Assembly: GCF_001469895.1 (NCBI RefSeq)
Contig: NZ_LOPY01000061.1
Coordinates: forward strand, 124,001 to 188,000
Reading direction: 5' to 3'
DNA from: Pseudoalteromonas sp. XI10
Lineage (GTDB): Bacteria > Pseudomonadota > Gammaproteobacteria > Enterobacterales > Alteromonadaceae
Length of the DNA: 64,000 bases
Shown here: positions 39,977 to 49,321 of the stretch, piece by piece
How the letters are laid out: each line of letters begins with the position of its first letter
How positions within the stretch are numbered: position 1 is the stretch's first letter
Position numbers and translations under genes: made by a program
Notes under the pieces: generated by a model
Databases searched by the model: none
What the model saw: only the letters and a program-made list of their open reading frames with translations
Told to the model about the DNA's origin: nothing

Positions 39977-42900
39977 TTACTCAGTGCTTGCTGTGCCTTT
40001 TATTTTTTCACGCATTGATTGCACGAGCGTATAGGATAAAGGAACAAGCAAGGTACCAAAAATGGTTGCAGCTAACATCCCGAATAACACGGTAATACCG
40101 AGTGATATTCGACTACCTGCCCCTGCGCCACTTGCAAACACCAGAGGTAATACGCCAAGTACAAACGACAGTGCCGTCATCAACACCGCTCTAAAACGTA
40201 ATCTTGCCGCGTTAAGAGCCGCTTCAAAAATACTTTTGCCTGCCGCGCGCTCTTCCATAGCAAATTCAACAATCAAAATGGCGGTTTTAGTGGACAGGCC
40301 AATCAGTAGCACTAAACCAACCTGCGCATAAATGTTGTTTTCCATACCAATTACATACAGCGCAAGCATGGCACCAAATAATGCCAGAGGCACCGCTGCA
40401 ATGACCGAGAACGGAATTGTCCAACTTTCGTATTGCGCAACCAAGAATAGATACACAAATACGACCGCTAAGCCAAATAAGATTGGCGCCATGTTACCCG
40501 CTTCAATCTCTTGTTTAGATTGCCCAGCCCACTCGTACACATAGCCAGTTGGTAATCGCTCAGCCAACTCTTGCATTGCTTTAATCGCGTCACCACTGGC
40601 ATAACCCGCCGCAGGTTGTCCGCTAATGCTTGCACTACGATATAAGTTAAAGTGCGTTAAACTTGTAGGGCCAAGAATTGGCTCAAGTTTAGCCAATGTA
40701 GTGAGCGGCACCATTGCTCCCTCATCATTACGCACGTAGTAGTGCTGTAAGTCTGCGGGGTTTTGACGAAAACGGCTTTCCGCCTGCATGATGACGCGGT
40801 AAGTACGACTGAATTGGTTAAAGTCATTAATGTATAATGAGCCCAGTTGCGCCTGTAAAGTTAAGAAAATATCGCTAAGCGCGACCCCTTGAGCTTTTGC
40901 CTTATTACGGTCAATCTCAAGAAAGTACTGCGGCACATTCGCTCTAAATGTACTGTAAACATTTGAAAGCTCTGGGCGCTGGTTCGCTTCATAAATCAAA
41001 CCATTTAGTACTTGAGCAAGCTCAGCAGGCTCGCGCCCTTCACTGTCTTGTAACCTAAATTCAAAGCCAGCACTTGTACCAAGTCCAGGTATTGAAGGCG
41101 GGTTAAAGGCCATGATTTGCGCATCTGGCATCGCCCAGAACTGCCCCATCAAGCGCGTTAGTACCGCACGTAAGCCAAGCTCAGGGCTAGTTCGCTCTTC
41201 CCAGTCTTTAAGTACTACGATACCAAGCGCATTATTAGAACCCGCACCACCGAGTAATGAAAAACCAGAAACCGCAATAAAATCGGTTGCAGCTGGTTCA
41301 TTTTTAACAATATCACCCAGCTTATGCATTACATCTTGGGTACGACCGCTTGCTGCCGCATCTGGCAGTTGCACATCAACAAAAAGAAAGCCTTGGTCTT
41401 CTGCTGGTACAAAGCCTGTAGGCACCGTTTTTACCAACCAACCTGCAGCAGCAAAAATGACCACTGCAAACAATGCCATTCTTGCTGTACGTTTGAGGAT
41501 AAAGTTAATCACTTTACTGTAACCATTGGTTGAACGAGTAATAATGTTCTCGAACGGTGCTAACCATTTAATCGGCTTCATGGCTTTTTCACTTAACAAT
41601 AAAGCACACAAAGCAGGGCTTAATGTCAATGCATTTAAAGATGAAATAAGTACTGCAAATGAAATCGTCACCGAGAACTGTTTATAAAGCTCCCCGGTTA
41701 TTCCTGGCATAAAACCAACAGGCACAAACACCGCAAGCAATACTAAGGTCGTTGCCACTATCGGCCCCGATACCTGCTCCATCGCTTTGGTAACCGCTTC
41801 TTTAATCGGCAGCTTTTCTTCTTTAAGTATTCGTTCAACGTTTTCAATAACGATAATGGCATCATCGACCACAATACCTATTGCGAGTACTAAACCGAAC
41901 AAGGTGATTAAGTTGATGGAGTAGTCCATCATCATCATAAACGCGAAAGTACCTACCAAAGATACCGGAATAGCCACTGTTGGAATGAGCGTAGCGCGCC
42001 AATTTTGTAAGAATAAAAATACCACTAAAATAACTAAGCCAACCGCTTGAACAAGGGTTACAACCACTTCGTCAATCGAGCGATTGATGAACTCTGTAGT
42101 GTCATAAGGAATTGAGTACTCAACACCGTCTGGTAGCTGTTTAGCAAGCTCAGCCATACGTGCTTTTACATCGGTAGCCACTTGCGTCGCATTCGCTTCT
42201 GTTAGCTGATAAATAACGATGAATGCTGTGTCTTGCTGGTTTAACTTTGCTGTTGTGCTGTAGCTTGCTGCACCTAATTCAATACGGGCAATATCGTTTA
42301 GGCGCACAAAGTTACCATCTTTACTCGAGCGAATAATGGTTTGACCAAACTCTTCAGGGGTTTTTAAACGCCCTTTTGCCTGAATCGAATATTCAAATTG
42401 CTGGCTCGGTGCTGAGGGTGCAGCCCCCAGTTTACCTGCTGCTACGATAGTATTTTGCTCTTGCAGCGCGGCTTGAACCTCTGACACAGTTAAACCAAGT
42501 GATGCCATTCGATCTGGGCGTAACCACAAGCGCATTGAATAGGTTTGTTCACCCATTACCTCAGCAGATGCAACCCCATTAATACGGCCAAGTGGCTCGG
42601 TTAAGTAGTTGGTTGCATAGTTACTTAAGAAAATAGCGTCGATATTTTCTTGGTTAGAGTACAAGTTAATACCGAGTAGCATTGAGCTCGACTTTTTCTT
42701 AACCGACACACCTTGGCGCTTAACCTCCTCAGGTAAGCCTGCTTCTGCAAGTGCCACACGGTTTTGTACGTTAACTTGGGCAATATCTGTATCTGTGCCG
42801 ACCTTAAAATAAACAGTTATGTTGGCCGTGCCGTTATTCGACGATGTTGATTCGATATACATCATATCTTCAACACCATTAACCTGCTCTTCTATGGGCC

Positions 42901-43090
42901 GGATCACCGACTCTTCAACTATTTGTGCACTTGCACCAGGGTAACTGGCACTAATTTGAACTTGCGGAGGGGTTATTTGCGGGTACATATTCACTGGCAG
43001 CAAAGCCATTGAAATTAAACCCGCAATGGTAATAACAATCGAAATTACCAAGGCAAACTTTGGGCGAGATATAAAAGTTTTACTGATCAT
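39977..43090 (-). CDS. RND multidrug efflux permease (HAE1, AcrB/MexB family)
   Basis: 1037 residues, normal for the family. It is a proton-driven inner-membrane trimer that exports drugs and other hydrophobic compounds with an adaptor and an outer-membrane channel. The start MISKTFISRPKFALVISI and twelve-helix plan are typical. The proton-relay residues are all present: two Asp in GIVVDDAIIVIENVERI (helix 4) and Lys in LIGLSTKTAILIVEFA (helix 10). The periplasmic NVQNRVALAEAGLPEEV segment is also clear. It follows its adaptor by 9 bases. No TolC-like gene is adjacent, so it probably uses an outer-membrane channel encoded elsewhere. Confidence 0.95.
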   Translation of the reverse strand: MISKTFISRPKFALVISIVITIAGLISMALLPVNMYPQITPPQVQISASYPGASAQIVEESVIRPIEEQVNGVEDMMYIESTSSNNGTANITVYFKVGTDTDIAQVNVQNRVALAEAGLPEEVKRQGVSVKKKSSSMLLGINLYSNQENIDAIFLSNYATNYLTEPLGRINGVASAEVMGEQTYSMRLWLRPDRMASLGLTVSEVQAALQEQNTIVAAGKLGAAPSAPSQQFEYSIQAKGRLKTPEEFGQTIIRSSKDGNFVRLNDIARIELGAASYSTTAKLNQQDTAFIVIYQLTEANATQVATDVKARMAELAKQLPDGVEYSIPYDTTEFINRSIDEVVVTLVQAVGLVILVVFLFLQNWRATLIPTVAIPVSLVGTFAFMMMMDYSINLITLFGLVLAIGIVVDDAIIVIENVERILKEEKLPIKEAVTKAMEQVSGPIVATTLVLLAVFVPVGFMPGITGELYKQFSVTISFAVLISSLNALTLSPALCALLLSEKAMKPIKWLAPFENIITRSTNGYSKVINFILKRTARMALFAVVIFAAAGWLVKTVPTGFVPAEDQGFLFVDVQLPDAAASGRTQDVMHKLGDIVKNEPAATDFIAVSGFSLLGGAGSNNALGIVVLKDWEERTSPELGLRAVLTRLMGQFWAMPDAQIMAFNPPSIPGLGTSAGFEFRLQDSEGREPAELAQVLNGLIYEANQRPELSNVYSTFRANVPQYFLEIDRNKAKAQGVALSDIFLTLQAQLGSLYINDFNQFSRTYRVIMQAESRFRQNPADLQHYYVRNDEGAMVPLTTLAKLEPILGPTSLTHFNLYRSASISGQPAAGYASGDAIKAMQELAERLPTGYVYEWAGQSKQEIEAGNMAPILFGLAVVFVYLFLVAQYESWTIPFSVIAAVPLALFGAMLALYVIGMENNIYAQVGLVLLIGLSTKTAILIVEFAMEERAAGKSIFEAALNAARLRFRAVLMTALSFVLGVLPLVFASGAGAGSRISLGITVLFGMLAATIFGTLLVPLSYTLVQSMREKIKGTASTE

Positions 43091-43099
43091 ATCTCACTC

Positions 43100-44302
43100 C
43101 TAAGAGTTAGCTTTGCTAGAAATAGTGCCGGTTGTTTCATCGACATTTTTTTCAACTGCTTTCACTTCAGCGCCTTGGCGAACTTTTTGTAAACCTTCAA
43201 TAATGACTTTTTCACCAGCCTCTAAACCAGACTCAACCACCCACATCGCATTAATACGACGACCCAGTTTAACAATCCGCATAGCCACTTTGTTTTCGTC
43301 ATCAACAACGAGCACAAACTTACCTTGCTGGTTTTCTTGTACCGCTACTTGAGGAATGAGTGCCAAGTCTTGTTTATTGGTGCTTTCAACGATCAAGGTA
43401 ACAAATAAGCCGGGCATGACAATGCCATCTGGGTTATCAAAAGCGGCTCTTAGCTCAACCGTGCCTGTGTTGCGGTTAATTTTGGTATCAGCAAAATCAA
43501 GTACGCCTTTATCAGGGAAGGTCGAATTATTCGGTAAGCGTAAAGTTAAATCGATTGGCACATCACGAGGGTCTTTATCTGACGGTGTCTGATGTTGCTG
43601 GCGATAAGAGATGTAGTCAGCTTCTTCAACCTGAAAACTTACATAAATTGGGTCAACATCGGTCAGCTCTGCAAGTTCATTGGATGATGGCCCAACAATA
43701 TTCCCCACATCATAGTTCACTTTACCAATACGCCCTGCAAACGGCGCACGAATTTCGGTATAACTTAGATTGAGTTTTGCTTTTTCAAGTTCAGCTTCTG
43801 CGGCTTTAACAGCTGCGGTGGTTTGCTCAAAATTAGTGGTTAGTTTATCGAGGTCTGATTGTGAAATAAAACCTTGCGCGGCCACATCTTTACCGCGTTT
43901 TAAATCACGTTCAGCGGCGCCCGCTGCGGCAACTTTACTTTTTAAGTCAGCTTCAGCTTCTGCCACAGTCGAGCGGTACTCTGATGGGTCAATACGCAGT
44001 AAAAGCTGATCTTTTTCGACCGATGAACCTTCATTAAAGTGGCGTTCAATGAGCTCACCCTCAACTCGAGCTCTAATAGCAACCTCTTGGAATGCTTCAG
44101 TACGCGCGACAAACTCTCGGTAATTACCAACTTCTTGTGTGACGACATTAAATACTGATACGGCCGGTGGCGGCGTAGCTTGTTGTTGTGCTTTATCATC
44201 TGAGCAGCCAACCAATGTGGTTGTTAATGCAACAGAAATTGCAGCAAAAGCCAAAGAACGAGATGATTGTTTAGTTATGCGAGCTGTTTTGCGCATCAGC
44301 AT
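43100..44302 (-). CDS. RND efflux periplasmic adaptor (AcrA/MexA family) lipoprotein
   Basis: 400 residues from the ATG at 44302, which has AAGGAG seven bases upstream; a frame from 44350 lacks such a site. It starts with a lipoprotein signal ending in TTTLVGCSDDK. Then come the barrel-sandwich/lipoyl half (FVARTEAFQEVAIRARVEGELIERHFNEGSSVEKDQLLLRIDP), an alpha-hairpin (EAEADLKSKVAAAGAAERDLKRG ... EAELEKAKLNLSYTEIRAPFAG) and beta-barrel and membrane-proximal domains. It links the permease to an outer-membrane channel. No regulator gene is found next to it. Confidence 0.94.
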   Translation of the reverse strand: MLMRKTARITKQSSRSLAFAAISVALTTTLVGCSDDKAQQQATPPPAVSVFNVVTQEVGNYREFVARTEAFQEVAIRARVEGELIERHFNEGSSVEKDQLLLRIDPSEYRSTVAEAEADLKSKVAAAGAAERDLKRGKDVAAQGFISQSDLDKLTTNFEQTTAAVKAAEAELEKAKLNLSYTEIRAPFAGRIGKVNYDVGNIVGPSSNELAELTDVDPIYVSFQVEEADYISYRQQHQTPSDKDPRDVPIDLTLRLPNNSTFPDKGVLDFADTKINRNTGTVELRAAFDNPDGIVMPGLFVTLIVESTNKQDLALIPQVAVQENQQGKFVLVVDDENKVAMRIVKLGRRINAMWVVESGLEAGEKVIIEGLQKVRQGAEVKAVEKNVDETTGTISSKANS

Positions 44303-44560
44303 ATTTTTACTCCTTGTAGCGCGACTTAAAGCTAAGTCTAGTCGTGTCATGGGATTTTGCGAAAGTATCTAACTAATCACAAAATCAAACTAGCGATGAA
44401 CTAGCATCTTTGTTTTAAAAATATACACCAATTTGTAACTAAATATATGACAAGGTTACCCATTTTTGGAAAATATAATGATTCTTTGCGACACATCAGC
44501 AATTCTTTACTTAGTTGTAATTAACTCGTAAGCTCTAGCAAACAGGTCAGAGGAGTTACC

Positions 44561-45352
44561 ATGATAAAACTAGAAATAAAACAACAAGTCGCATGGGTTA
44601 GCCTTGCTCGTCCCGAGAAACAAAATGCACTCAGTTTTGCCATGTTTGTCGAGCTTTCAAACGTAATCAAAAAAATTAAACGTGATCGCAGTTTACGTGC
44701 GGTGGTTATTTCTGGTGAAGGCGAACACTTTTGCTCTGGACTGGATGTTGCTGCGGTGATGAAAAAGCCAAGCAATATCATCAAGCTTTTATTCAAGTGG
44801 TTACCAGGAAACCAAAACTTAGCGCAAAAAGTGGTGTTAGGTTGGCAAGACTTAAGTATTCCGGTGATTGCAAAAGTGACCGGACACTGCTTTGGTGGCG
44901 GTATGCAAATCGCACTCGGTGCTGATTATCGCATCGTCGATAAAAACGCTAAATTAGCGATCATGGAAGCTCGTTGGGGCTTATGCCCTGATATGGGGGC
45001 TAACGTGGTGCTTGCAGGTTTAATGAAGCGTGATCAAGCACTTTGGTTAGCAAGTCATGCAGGGCCAGTCTCTGCTGAAGATGCTAAGGAGTATGGCTTA
45101 GTTACACAGCTCACTGATGACGTTGATAAACAAACCGATGCTGTACTAGAAACCCTCATGGCACGCTCGCCAGATACTCTGGCAGCAATTAAACGAATTA
45201 CTCAGCAAAGCTACCGTTCACAACAGCGTAAAATTCTCGCTAAAGAAACCTGGAGTCAAATTCGCTTACTAATGAACCCTAATACTAAAAAGGCGATTGC
45301 AAAGGCGAAAGGTGCAGAGGATATCAAGTTTAATAATGCCAAATCATGGTAA
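44561..45352 (+). CDS. Crotonase/enoyl-CoA hydratase family protein
   Basis: 263 residues. Crotonases act on acyl-CoA thioesters through an oxyanion hole. The fold markers are WVSLARPEKQNALSFAMFVEL, the oxyanion-hole stretch EHFCSGLDVAAVM and FGGGMQIALGADYRI, and EARWGLCPDMG. The typical second Glu of the hydratase pair sits in the EARWG segment; whether the first catalytic Glu exists is not clear, so a hydratase, isomerase or other crotonase activity is possible. A GGAG ribosome site precedes the start. It stands alone before lrgA. Confidence 0.85.
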   Translation: MIKLEIKQQVAWVSLARPEKQNALSFAMFVELSNVIKKIKRDRSLRAVVISGEGEHFCSGLDVAAVMKKPSNIIKLLFKWLPGNQNLAQKVVLGWQDLSIPVIAKVTGHCFGGGMQIALGADYRIVDKNAKLAIMEARWGLCPDMGANVVLAGLMKRDQALWLASHAGPVSAEDAKEYGLVTQLTDDVDKQTDAVLETLMARSPDTLAAIKRITQQSYRSQQRKILAKETWSQIRLLMNPNTKKAIAKAKGAEDIKFNNAKSW

Positions 45353-45365
45353 GCTAAAGTCGCAT

Positions 45366-45399
45366 AGTACAACTGACAAGGGTATGATGTAGTTGTACT
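45366..45399. promoter_or_regulatory. 9-bp perfect inverted repeat before lrgA
   Basis: AGTACAACT at 45366-45374 is perfectly inverted as AGTTGTACT at 45391-45399, between the crotonase stop and the lrgA start. It could be an operator for lrgAB or a weak terminator (followed by TTATT). Confidence 0.45.
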
Positions 45400-45421
45400 T
45401 TATTCGCAATTATCCTGACTT

Positions 45422-45775
45422 ATGAAATACCTTATCAGTAGTGTCATTATTCTTACCTGCTTAGCCGTTGCCAAGTTTTTAACGGCTTTGCTTGAAAGCT
45501 CTTTCCCTGCCCCATTACTCGGTATGGTCTTACTTCTCGTGCTACTGTTAACGGGCCTCGTAAAAGAACAACATTTAAAACCAACAGCCAGTCCTTTACT
45601 TAATTACATGCCGTTGTTCTTCATCCCTGCTGGGGTTGGCATTATTGAGCACCTAGGTTTAATTTCGCAGAACTGGCCTTTATTACTGACTATTTTTATC
45701 GTCGTGCCACTGACCAGTGTTTTACTCATAGGCGCTGTTATCGCTTATTTTAAGGGCCGCGAAAATGACAGTTAG
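45422..45775 (+). CDS. lrgA: CidA/LrgA family membrane protein
   Basis: 117 residues with four membrane helices. LrgA/CidA proteins are holin-like; in other bacteria they and LrgB are linked to control of murein hydrolases, cell death and pyruvate or glycolate transport. The FPAPLLGMVLLLVLL and NYMPLFFIPAGVGIIEH segments are characteristic. Its end overlaps lrgB by 11 bases, the usual coupled pair. Confidence 0.9.
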   Translation: MKYLISSVIILTCLAVAKFLTALLESSFPAPLLGMVLLLVLLLTGLVKEQHLKPTASPLLNYMPLFFIPAGVGIIEHLGLISQNWPLLLTIFIVVPLTSVLLIGAVIAYFKGRENDS

Positions 45776-46475
45776 TTTATGGTGGCTCTGCGTTCCTTGC
45801 ATTATTGCGCTTTTCTTAGTGCTGCGGTTTTTAAACGCGAAAACCCAGCATGCCACTGCCAAAGCGCTTAGTAATCCTGTGTGCTGGGCAATTGTGTTAA
45901 CTGCAGCGCTGTTAGTGACACTAAAGCTTCCTTATGAGCCTTTTGCCGAGCACAGTAAAATTTTAAGCTGGTTGCTTGAGCCTGCCATTGTGGCATTGGC
46001 TTTACCGCTTTATCAGCAATTTATCCACGTAAAAAAGAACCTACTGCTAATTCTCATAAGTTGTAGCTTAGGGGTGATCAATGCCACCTTGATAGCCTCG
46101 CTAATATGCTATGTTTTTGCAGCCCCTGCACAGCTAAGCGCATCCCTAGCAAGTTTATCTGTAACAACACCCATCACCTTATTAGTAACAGAGTCACTGG
46201 GGGGTATTCCTTCTTTGGCGGCAGCCATGGTGATTTTTATTGGCGTACTTGGGGCTATATTTGGTAATTTGATTTTCTCGCTGATAAATATCCGCAACGC
46301 CCAAGCAAAAGGTGTTGCCATTGGTACCGCTTGCCATGCTATTGGCACAGCATCATTGATTAGCGATCAGCCAAAAGCAGGTGCCTTTGCCTCTGTGGCG
46401 ATGGCATTAAGTGCGCTTCTCAGCGCTATAATAGTGCCGATACTCTATCCTGTTATTCAGCATGTTCTGGTATAG
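45765..46475 (+). CDS. lrgB: LrgB family membrane protein
   Basis: 236 residues, a polytopic membrane protein with about six or seven helices. Characteristic segments are LLEPAIVALALPLYQQ, SVTTPITLLVTESLGGIPSLAA and GTACHAIGTASLI with a conserved HAIGT. It acts together with LrgA, in the transport or murein-hydrolase roles noted for that pair. Genes overlap by 11 bases and the MscS channel gene follows 33 bases later. Confidence 0.92.
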   Translation: MTVSLWWLCVPCIIALFLVLRFLNAKTQHATAKALSNPVCWAIVLTAALLVTLKLPYEPFAEHSKILSWLLEPAIVALALPLYQQFIHVKKNLLLILISCSLGVINATLIASLICYVFAAPAQLSASLASLSVTTPITLLVTESLGGIPSLAAAMVIFIGVLGAIFGNLIFSLINIRNAQAKGVAIGTACHAIGTASLISDQPKAGAFASVAMALSALLSAIIVPILYPVIQHVLV

Positions 46476-46508
46476 TCGGAATTCGCAGTAACCTTGTTAG
46501 GAAAACAC

Positions 46509-47348
46509 ATGATTGACTCAGAAATACAGCAAGTCGAAAAATACTACAATCTGATCATGGAATATTTGGTCACCTACAGTATGCAAATTTTAGGTGCCAT
46601 CTTAATTCTATTTATTGGCTTATGGATTGCGCAAAAAGTATCGAATATGGTTGCTGGCCTTATGCAGCGTCACAATATCGATATTACCCTCACCAACTTT
46701 GTCAGTAATGTCATCAAAGTATTGCTGATCATCATGTTCTTGGTTATTGCCCTTGGCAAAATTGGTATAAGTGTGACCCCATTTGTTGCTGCCATTGGTG
46801 CTGCATCACTCGGTGCTGGTTTAGCAATGCAAGGCATGCTTTCAAACTATGGTGCGGGCCTTGCTATCATTGCAACAAGGCCATTTGTTGTTGGCGATAC
46901 CATCGAAGTAAAGGGCGTCAGCGGACAAGTTAAAACCATTGAGCTTGGTCACACAATTTTGATTAACGAAGAAAAAGTCGAAATCACCATTCCTAACAAA
47001 CATATTGTTGGTGAGATTTTACATAACTCGTTTAGCTATTCATTAGTTAAAGGTGAAATAGACATCGCTTATGATGCCAATGCAGACCTCGCTATTGAGC
47101 TTATCGAAAAAGTATTAGACGAGCATGAGCTAGTTAGTGACTCTCCTCATGCACAAGTCGGTATTGAGCGTTTTGCTGAGAGCGGTGTTACCTTGAGCTA
47201 TCGCTTTTGGGTGCCAACCACCAAAATTATTGAGACTAAATTAGCGGTAAACCGCAATGTATTTAAAGCAATTCAAGGAGCGGATATCGAAATACCTTTC
47301 CCACAACGAATTGTTACCCTCAATCAAACTAATGATAAAGGCGCTTAA
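46509..47348 (+). CDS. Small-conductance mechanosensitive channel (MscS family)
   Basis: 279 residues from the ATG at 46509, which has AGGA nine bases upstream; a TTG at 46494 is unlikely. MscS channels open on membrane tension during hypo-osmotic shock. Three N-terminal helices lead to the pore helix (GAASLGAGLAMQGMLSNYGAGLAIIATRPF), then the cytoplasmic vestibule (VVGDTIEVKGVSGQVKTIELGHT, NSFSYSLVKGEIDIAYDANAD). Length fits E. coli MscS (286). It lies behind lrgAB, and its stop is inside a terminator. Confidence 0.94.
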   Translation: MIDSEIQQVEKYYNLIMEYLVTYSMQILGAILILFIGLWIAQKVSNMVAGLMQRHNIDITLTNFVSNVIKVLLIIMFLVIALGKIGISVTPFVAAIGAASLGAGLAMQGMLSNYGAGLAIIATRPFVVGDTIEVKGVSGQVKTIELGHTILINEEKVEITIPNKHIVGEILHNSFSYSLVKGEIDIAYDANADLAIELIEKVLDEHELVSDSPHAQVGIERFAESGVTLSYRFWVPTTKIIETKLAVNRNVFKAIQGADIEIPFPQRIVTLNQTNDKGA

Positions 47349-47360
47349 AGCGCCTTTTTT
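47338..47360 (+). terminator. Rho-independent terminator overlapping the MscS stop
   Basis: Stem AAAGGCGCTT / AGCGCCTTTTTT with an AA loop; the channel stop codon is in the hairpin. Confidence 0.9.
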
Positions 47361-47413
47361 GCAGCTCGTCGACAGAGATTGTGTTTGTTCAAAAGATTGT
47401 AGTACAATTTAAA

Positions 47414-47431
47414 TGATAACAATTACTATCA
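47414..47431. promoter_or_regulatory. Fur-box-like palindrome before the PepSY gene
   Basis: TGATAACAATTACTATCA is an imperfect palindrome resembling the Fur consensus (GATAATGATAATCATTATC). It lies 27 bases before the PepSY gene start, a position suited to repression under iron-rich conditions. Confidence 0.6.
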
Positions 47432-47457
47432 TCAATTAACGTCGGGCTATTTTTACC

Positions 47458-48600
47458 ATGAGTAAACGTCTTTGGTTCCAACTACATGGTTGGTTTTCGC
47501 TCCCAGTATGGGTGCTATTTTGCTTTATTTGCGTCACAGGCACTGTATCTGTGATAAGCCATGAGCTTACTTGGCTGACCAACAGTGAAGCACGTGCAAA
47601 CAACCCAAATGATTTACCAGCACTTGGTGTTGATCAAGTTATTAATAGCGTTGAAAAAGCCTACCCGACTGCCGATGTAATGAGTGTACTCACTTATGAG
47701 CCTTACTTGGTTAATGCAGTTATTTTCACTGATACCGACAAACCTTATGCTGTGGCTTACGTCAATCAATACACCGGCGAAGTTCAAGCGGTTAATGACT
47801 CTATCTCATTCATTGAATTTATGCGTACCCTGCACGGCTGGCTATTCTTTCCTTGGCAAGAAGGTTACAGCGTAGGTTACTACCTCGTCAGCGCTATGGC
47901 TTTTGTTATTTTAGGTGCACTAGTAACTGGTTTAGTGATTTATAAAAACTTTTGGCGCGCATTTAGTCAGCCAAAACTACGTTTTAACCAAGGTAAAAAA
48001 ACCTTTCTAAAAGATTTACATACCCTAAGTGGCGTTTGGTCAATTTGGTTTATGGCAGTAATGGCACTAACAGGCCTGTGGTATTTAGTGCAAGCCATCA
48101 TGTGGCATAACGAAATAGACATAGAAGAGCATGCACCACTAGTGGCGGTTTCAACTTTGCCTGCGAATAAACAAACACCGCCAACCGATTTAAAAGCAGC
48201 ACTGGCTATTACCAAAGAGAAATTCCCAGATTTCAAACCTAGTTATGTGATGCTGCCAGAGCATAACCGCGGCATGTTTAATATCATGGGCAGTGGCGAT
48301 ACTATTTTCTACGATAACTACGCTTACTCAACTTCAATCAATCCTTGGACGGGTGAAATTGCTGCAAGTAAAAGCCCAGAAACTATGTCGGGATTACTCA
48401 CCCTTTCACATATCGCCGATCCGCTGCATTACGGTAACATTGGCGGTCTGTGGACAAAGGTTATCTGGTTTATCTTTGGTTTAATTTTAAGTGGTATGTC
48501 GATCACTGGTTTTATGATGTATGCCGCTAAATTAGTTAATAACAAACCAGTAAAAGCGCGCCAAACAGCGCCAGTAAATAACGTTCAGGAGGCAAACTAA
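47458..48600 (+). CDS. PepSY-domain iron-regulated membrane protein
   Basis: 380 residues with four membrane helices. Proteins of this type (PepSY-associated TM family) are often linked to iron or siderophore uptake and reduction; their biochemical role is uncertain. Landmarks are LHGWFSLPVWVLFCFICVTGTVSV at the N-terminus, periplasmic PepSY segments (NQYTGEVQAV), HGWLFFPWQEGYSVGYYLVSAMAF and DLHTLSGVWSIWFMAVMALTGLWY, plus His residues placed as possible heme or metal ligands. A Fur-like site precedes it and its stop overlaps the next start by one base. Confidence 0.85.
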   Translation: MSKRLWFQLHGWFSLPVWVLFCFICVTGTVSVISHELTWLTNSEARANNPNDLPALGVDQVINSVEKAYPTADVMSVLTYEPYLVNAVIFTDTDKPYAVAYVNQYTGEVQAVNDSISFIEFMRTLHGWLFFPWQEGYSVGYYLVSAMAFVILGALVTGLVIYKNFWRAFSQPKLRFNQGKKTFLKDLHTLSGVWSIWFMAVMALTGLWYLVQAIMWHNEIDIEEHAPLVAVSTLPANKQTPPTDLKAALAITKEKFPDFKPSYVMLPEHNRGMFNIMGSGDTIFYDNYAYSTSINPWTGEIAASKSPETMSGLLTLSHIADPLHYGNIGGLWTKVIWFIFGLILSGMSITGFMMYAAKLVNNKPVKARQTAPVNNVQEAN

Positions 48601-49070
48601 TGGCTCGTTTACAAGCAACTTGGTGGCAGCGTAAAAAGTATATTTTGCATGCTGTGATACTAGCTTTGCCTATGTGGTTTATTTATCAGTCATTAAACCC
48701 TCAGTTTCCTGCACTTTGGCAAGAGCAACAAGCGGGCGAATTTAAAATCGCCCCGATGCCGCTAAATGAAGATGCCCCGTACTCACACCACAATGAGTAT
48801 GTGAAAGATTTCTTTATCGCCTTTAATCAAGGTGACATAAGCAATGTTCGTCAGGCGTATTTAAACATTGGCCAAGCGCCTTTAGCACTAACAGAGTTTG
48901 CTAAAGATGAAGAAGGCATAATGCATGGCACCAATCATGGTCAGCACGCCCACGCGATAGCTCCTAAAACCATCTCAGCAGATGATAAACTGTGGATCAC
49001 AATACAAACTTGGCAAGGCCAACTGCATACCCTCAAATGGGATATTCCCAGCCAGTTTATTACTCAATAA
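48600..49070 (+). CDS. Unknown membrane-anchored protein coupled to the PepSY gene (156 aa)
   Basis: The TAATG overlap with the PepSY gene indicates translational coupling. One N-terminal membrane helix (about 14-30) anchors a soluble domain of about 125 residues. His-rich stretches (SHHNEY; HGTNHGQHAHAIAP) could bind metal or heme. I do not recognise a family. Likely partner of the PepSY protein, under the same iron control; that is inference from coupling. Confidence 0.7.
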   Translation: MARLQATWWQRKKYILHAVILALPMWFIYQSLNPQFPALWQEQQAGEFKIAPMPLNEDAPYSHHNEYVKDFFIAFNQGDISNVRQAYLNIGQAPLALTEFAKDEEGIMHGTNHGQHAHAIAPKTISADDKLWITIQTWQGQLHTLKWDIPSQFITQ

Positions 49071-49076
49071 CATCCG

Positions 49077-49101
49077 AAAAGCCACTCACTGAGTGGCTTT
49101 T
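49077..49101 (+). terminator. Rho-independent terminator after the PepSY operon
   Basis: Perfect stem AAAAGCCACTC / GAGTGGCTTTT with an ACT loop and a T run, 7 bases after the stop. Confidence 0.93.
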
Positions 49102-49321
49102 TTGTATCTCAGCTAAACACTAAAGTCCCTTCAAAAATAGTTAAAGGTAAAATTTTTGTTAATTATTTTTACCGATCACCTTTACAAAGGTAATAATATA
49201 ATAAAGTATTATAAATAGTTTTCATTTGCATCAATCCTCTTAAGAGAGTTGGTGTTGATCAAAACTCATCCAAGGAGCAGAACACACAAGGAAAGCTCAA
49301 TAACAATGATTTGGAGACACA

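Noticed and set aside
40062-41533. Several plus-strand open frames inside the RND permease gene
   Set aside because: They are shadows of the strongly coding minus-strand frame and give no recognisable protein.
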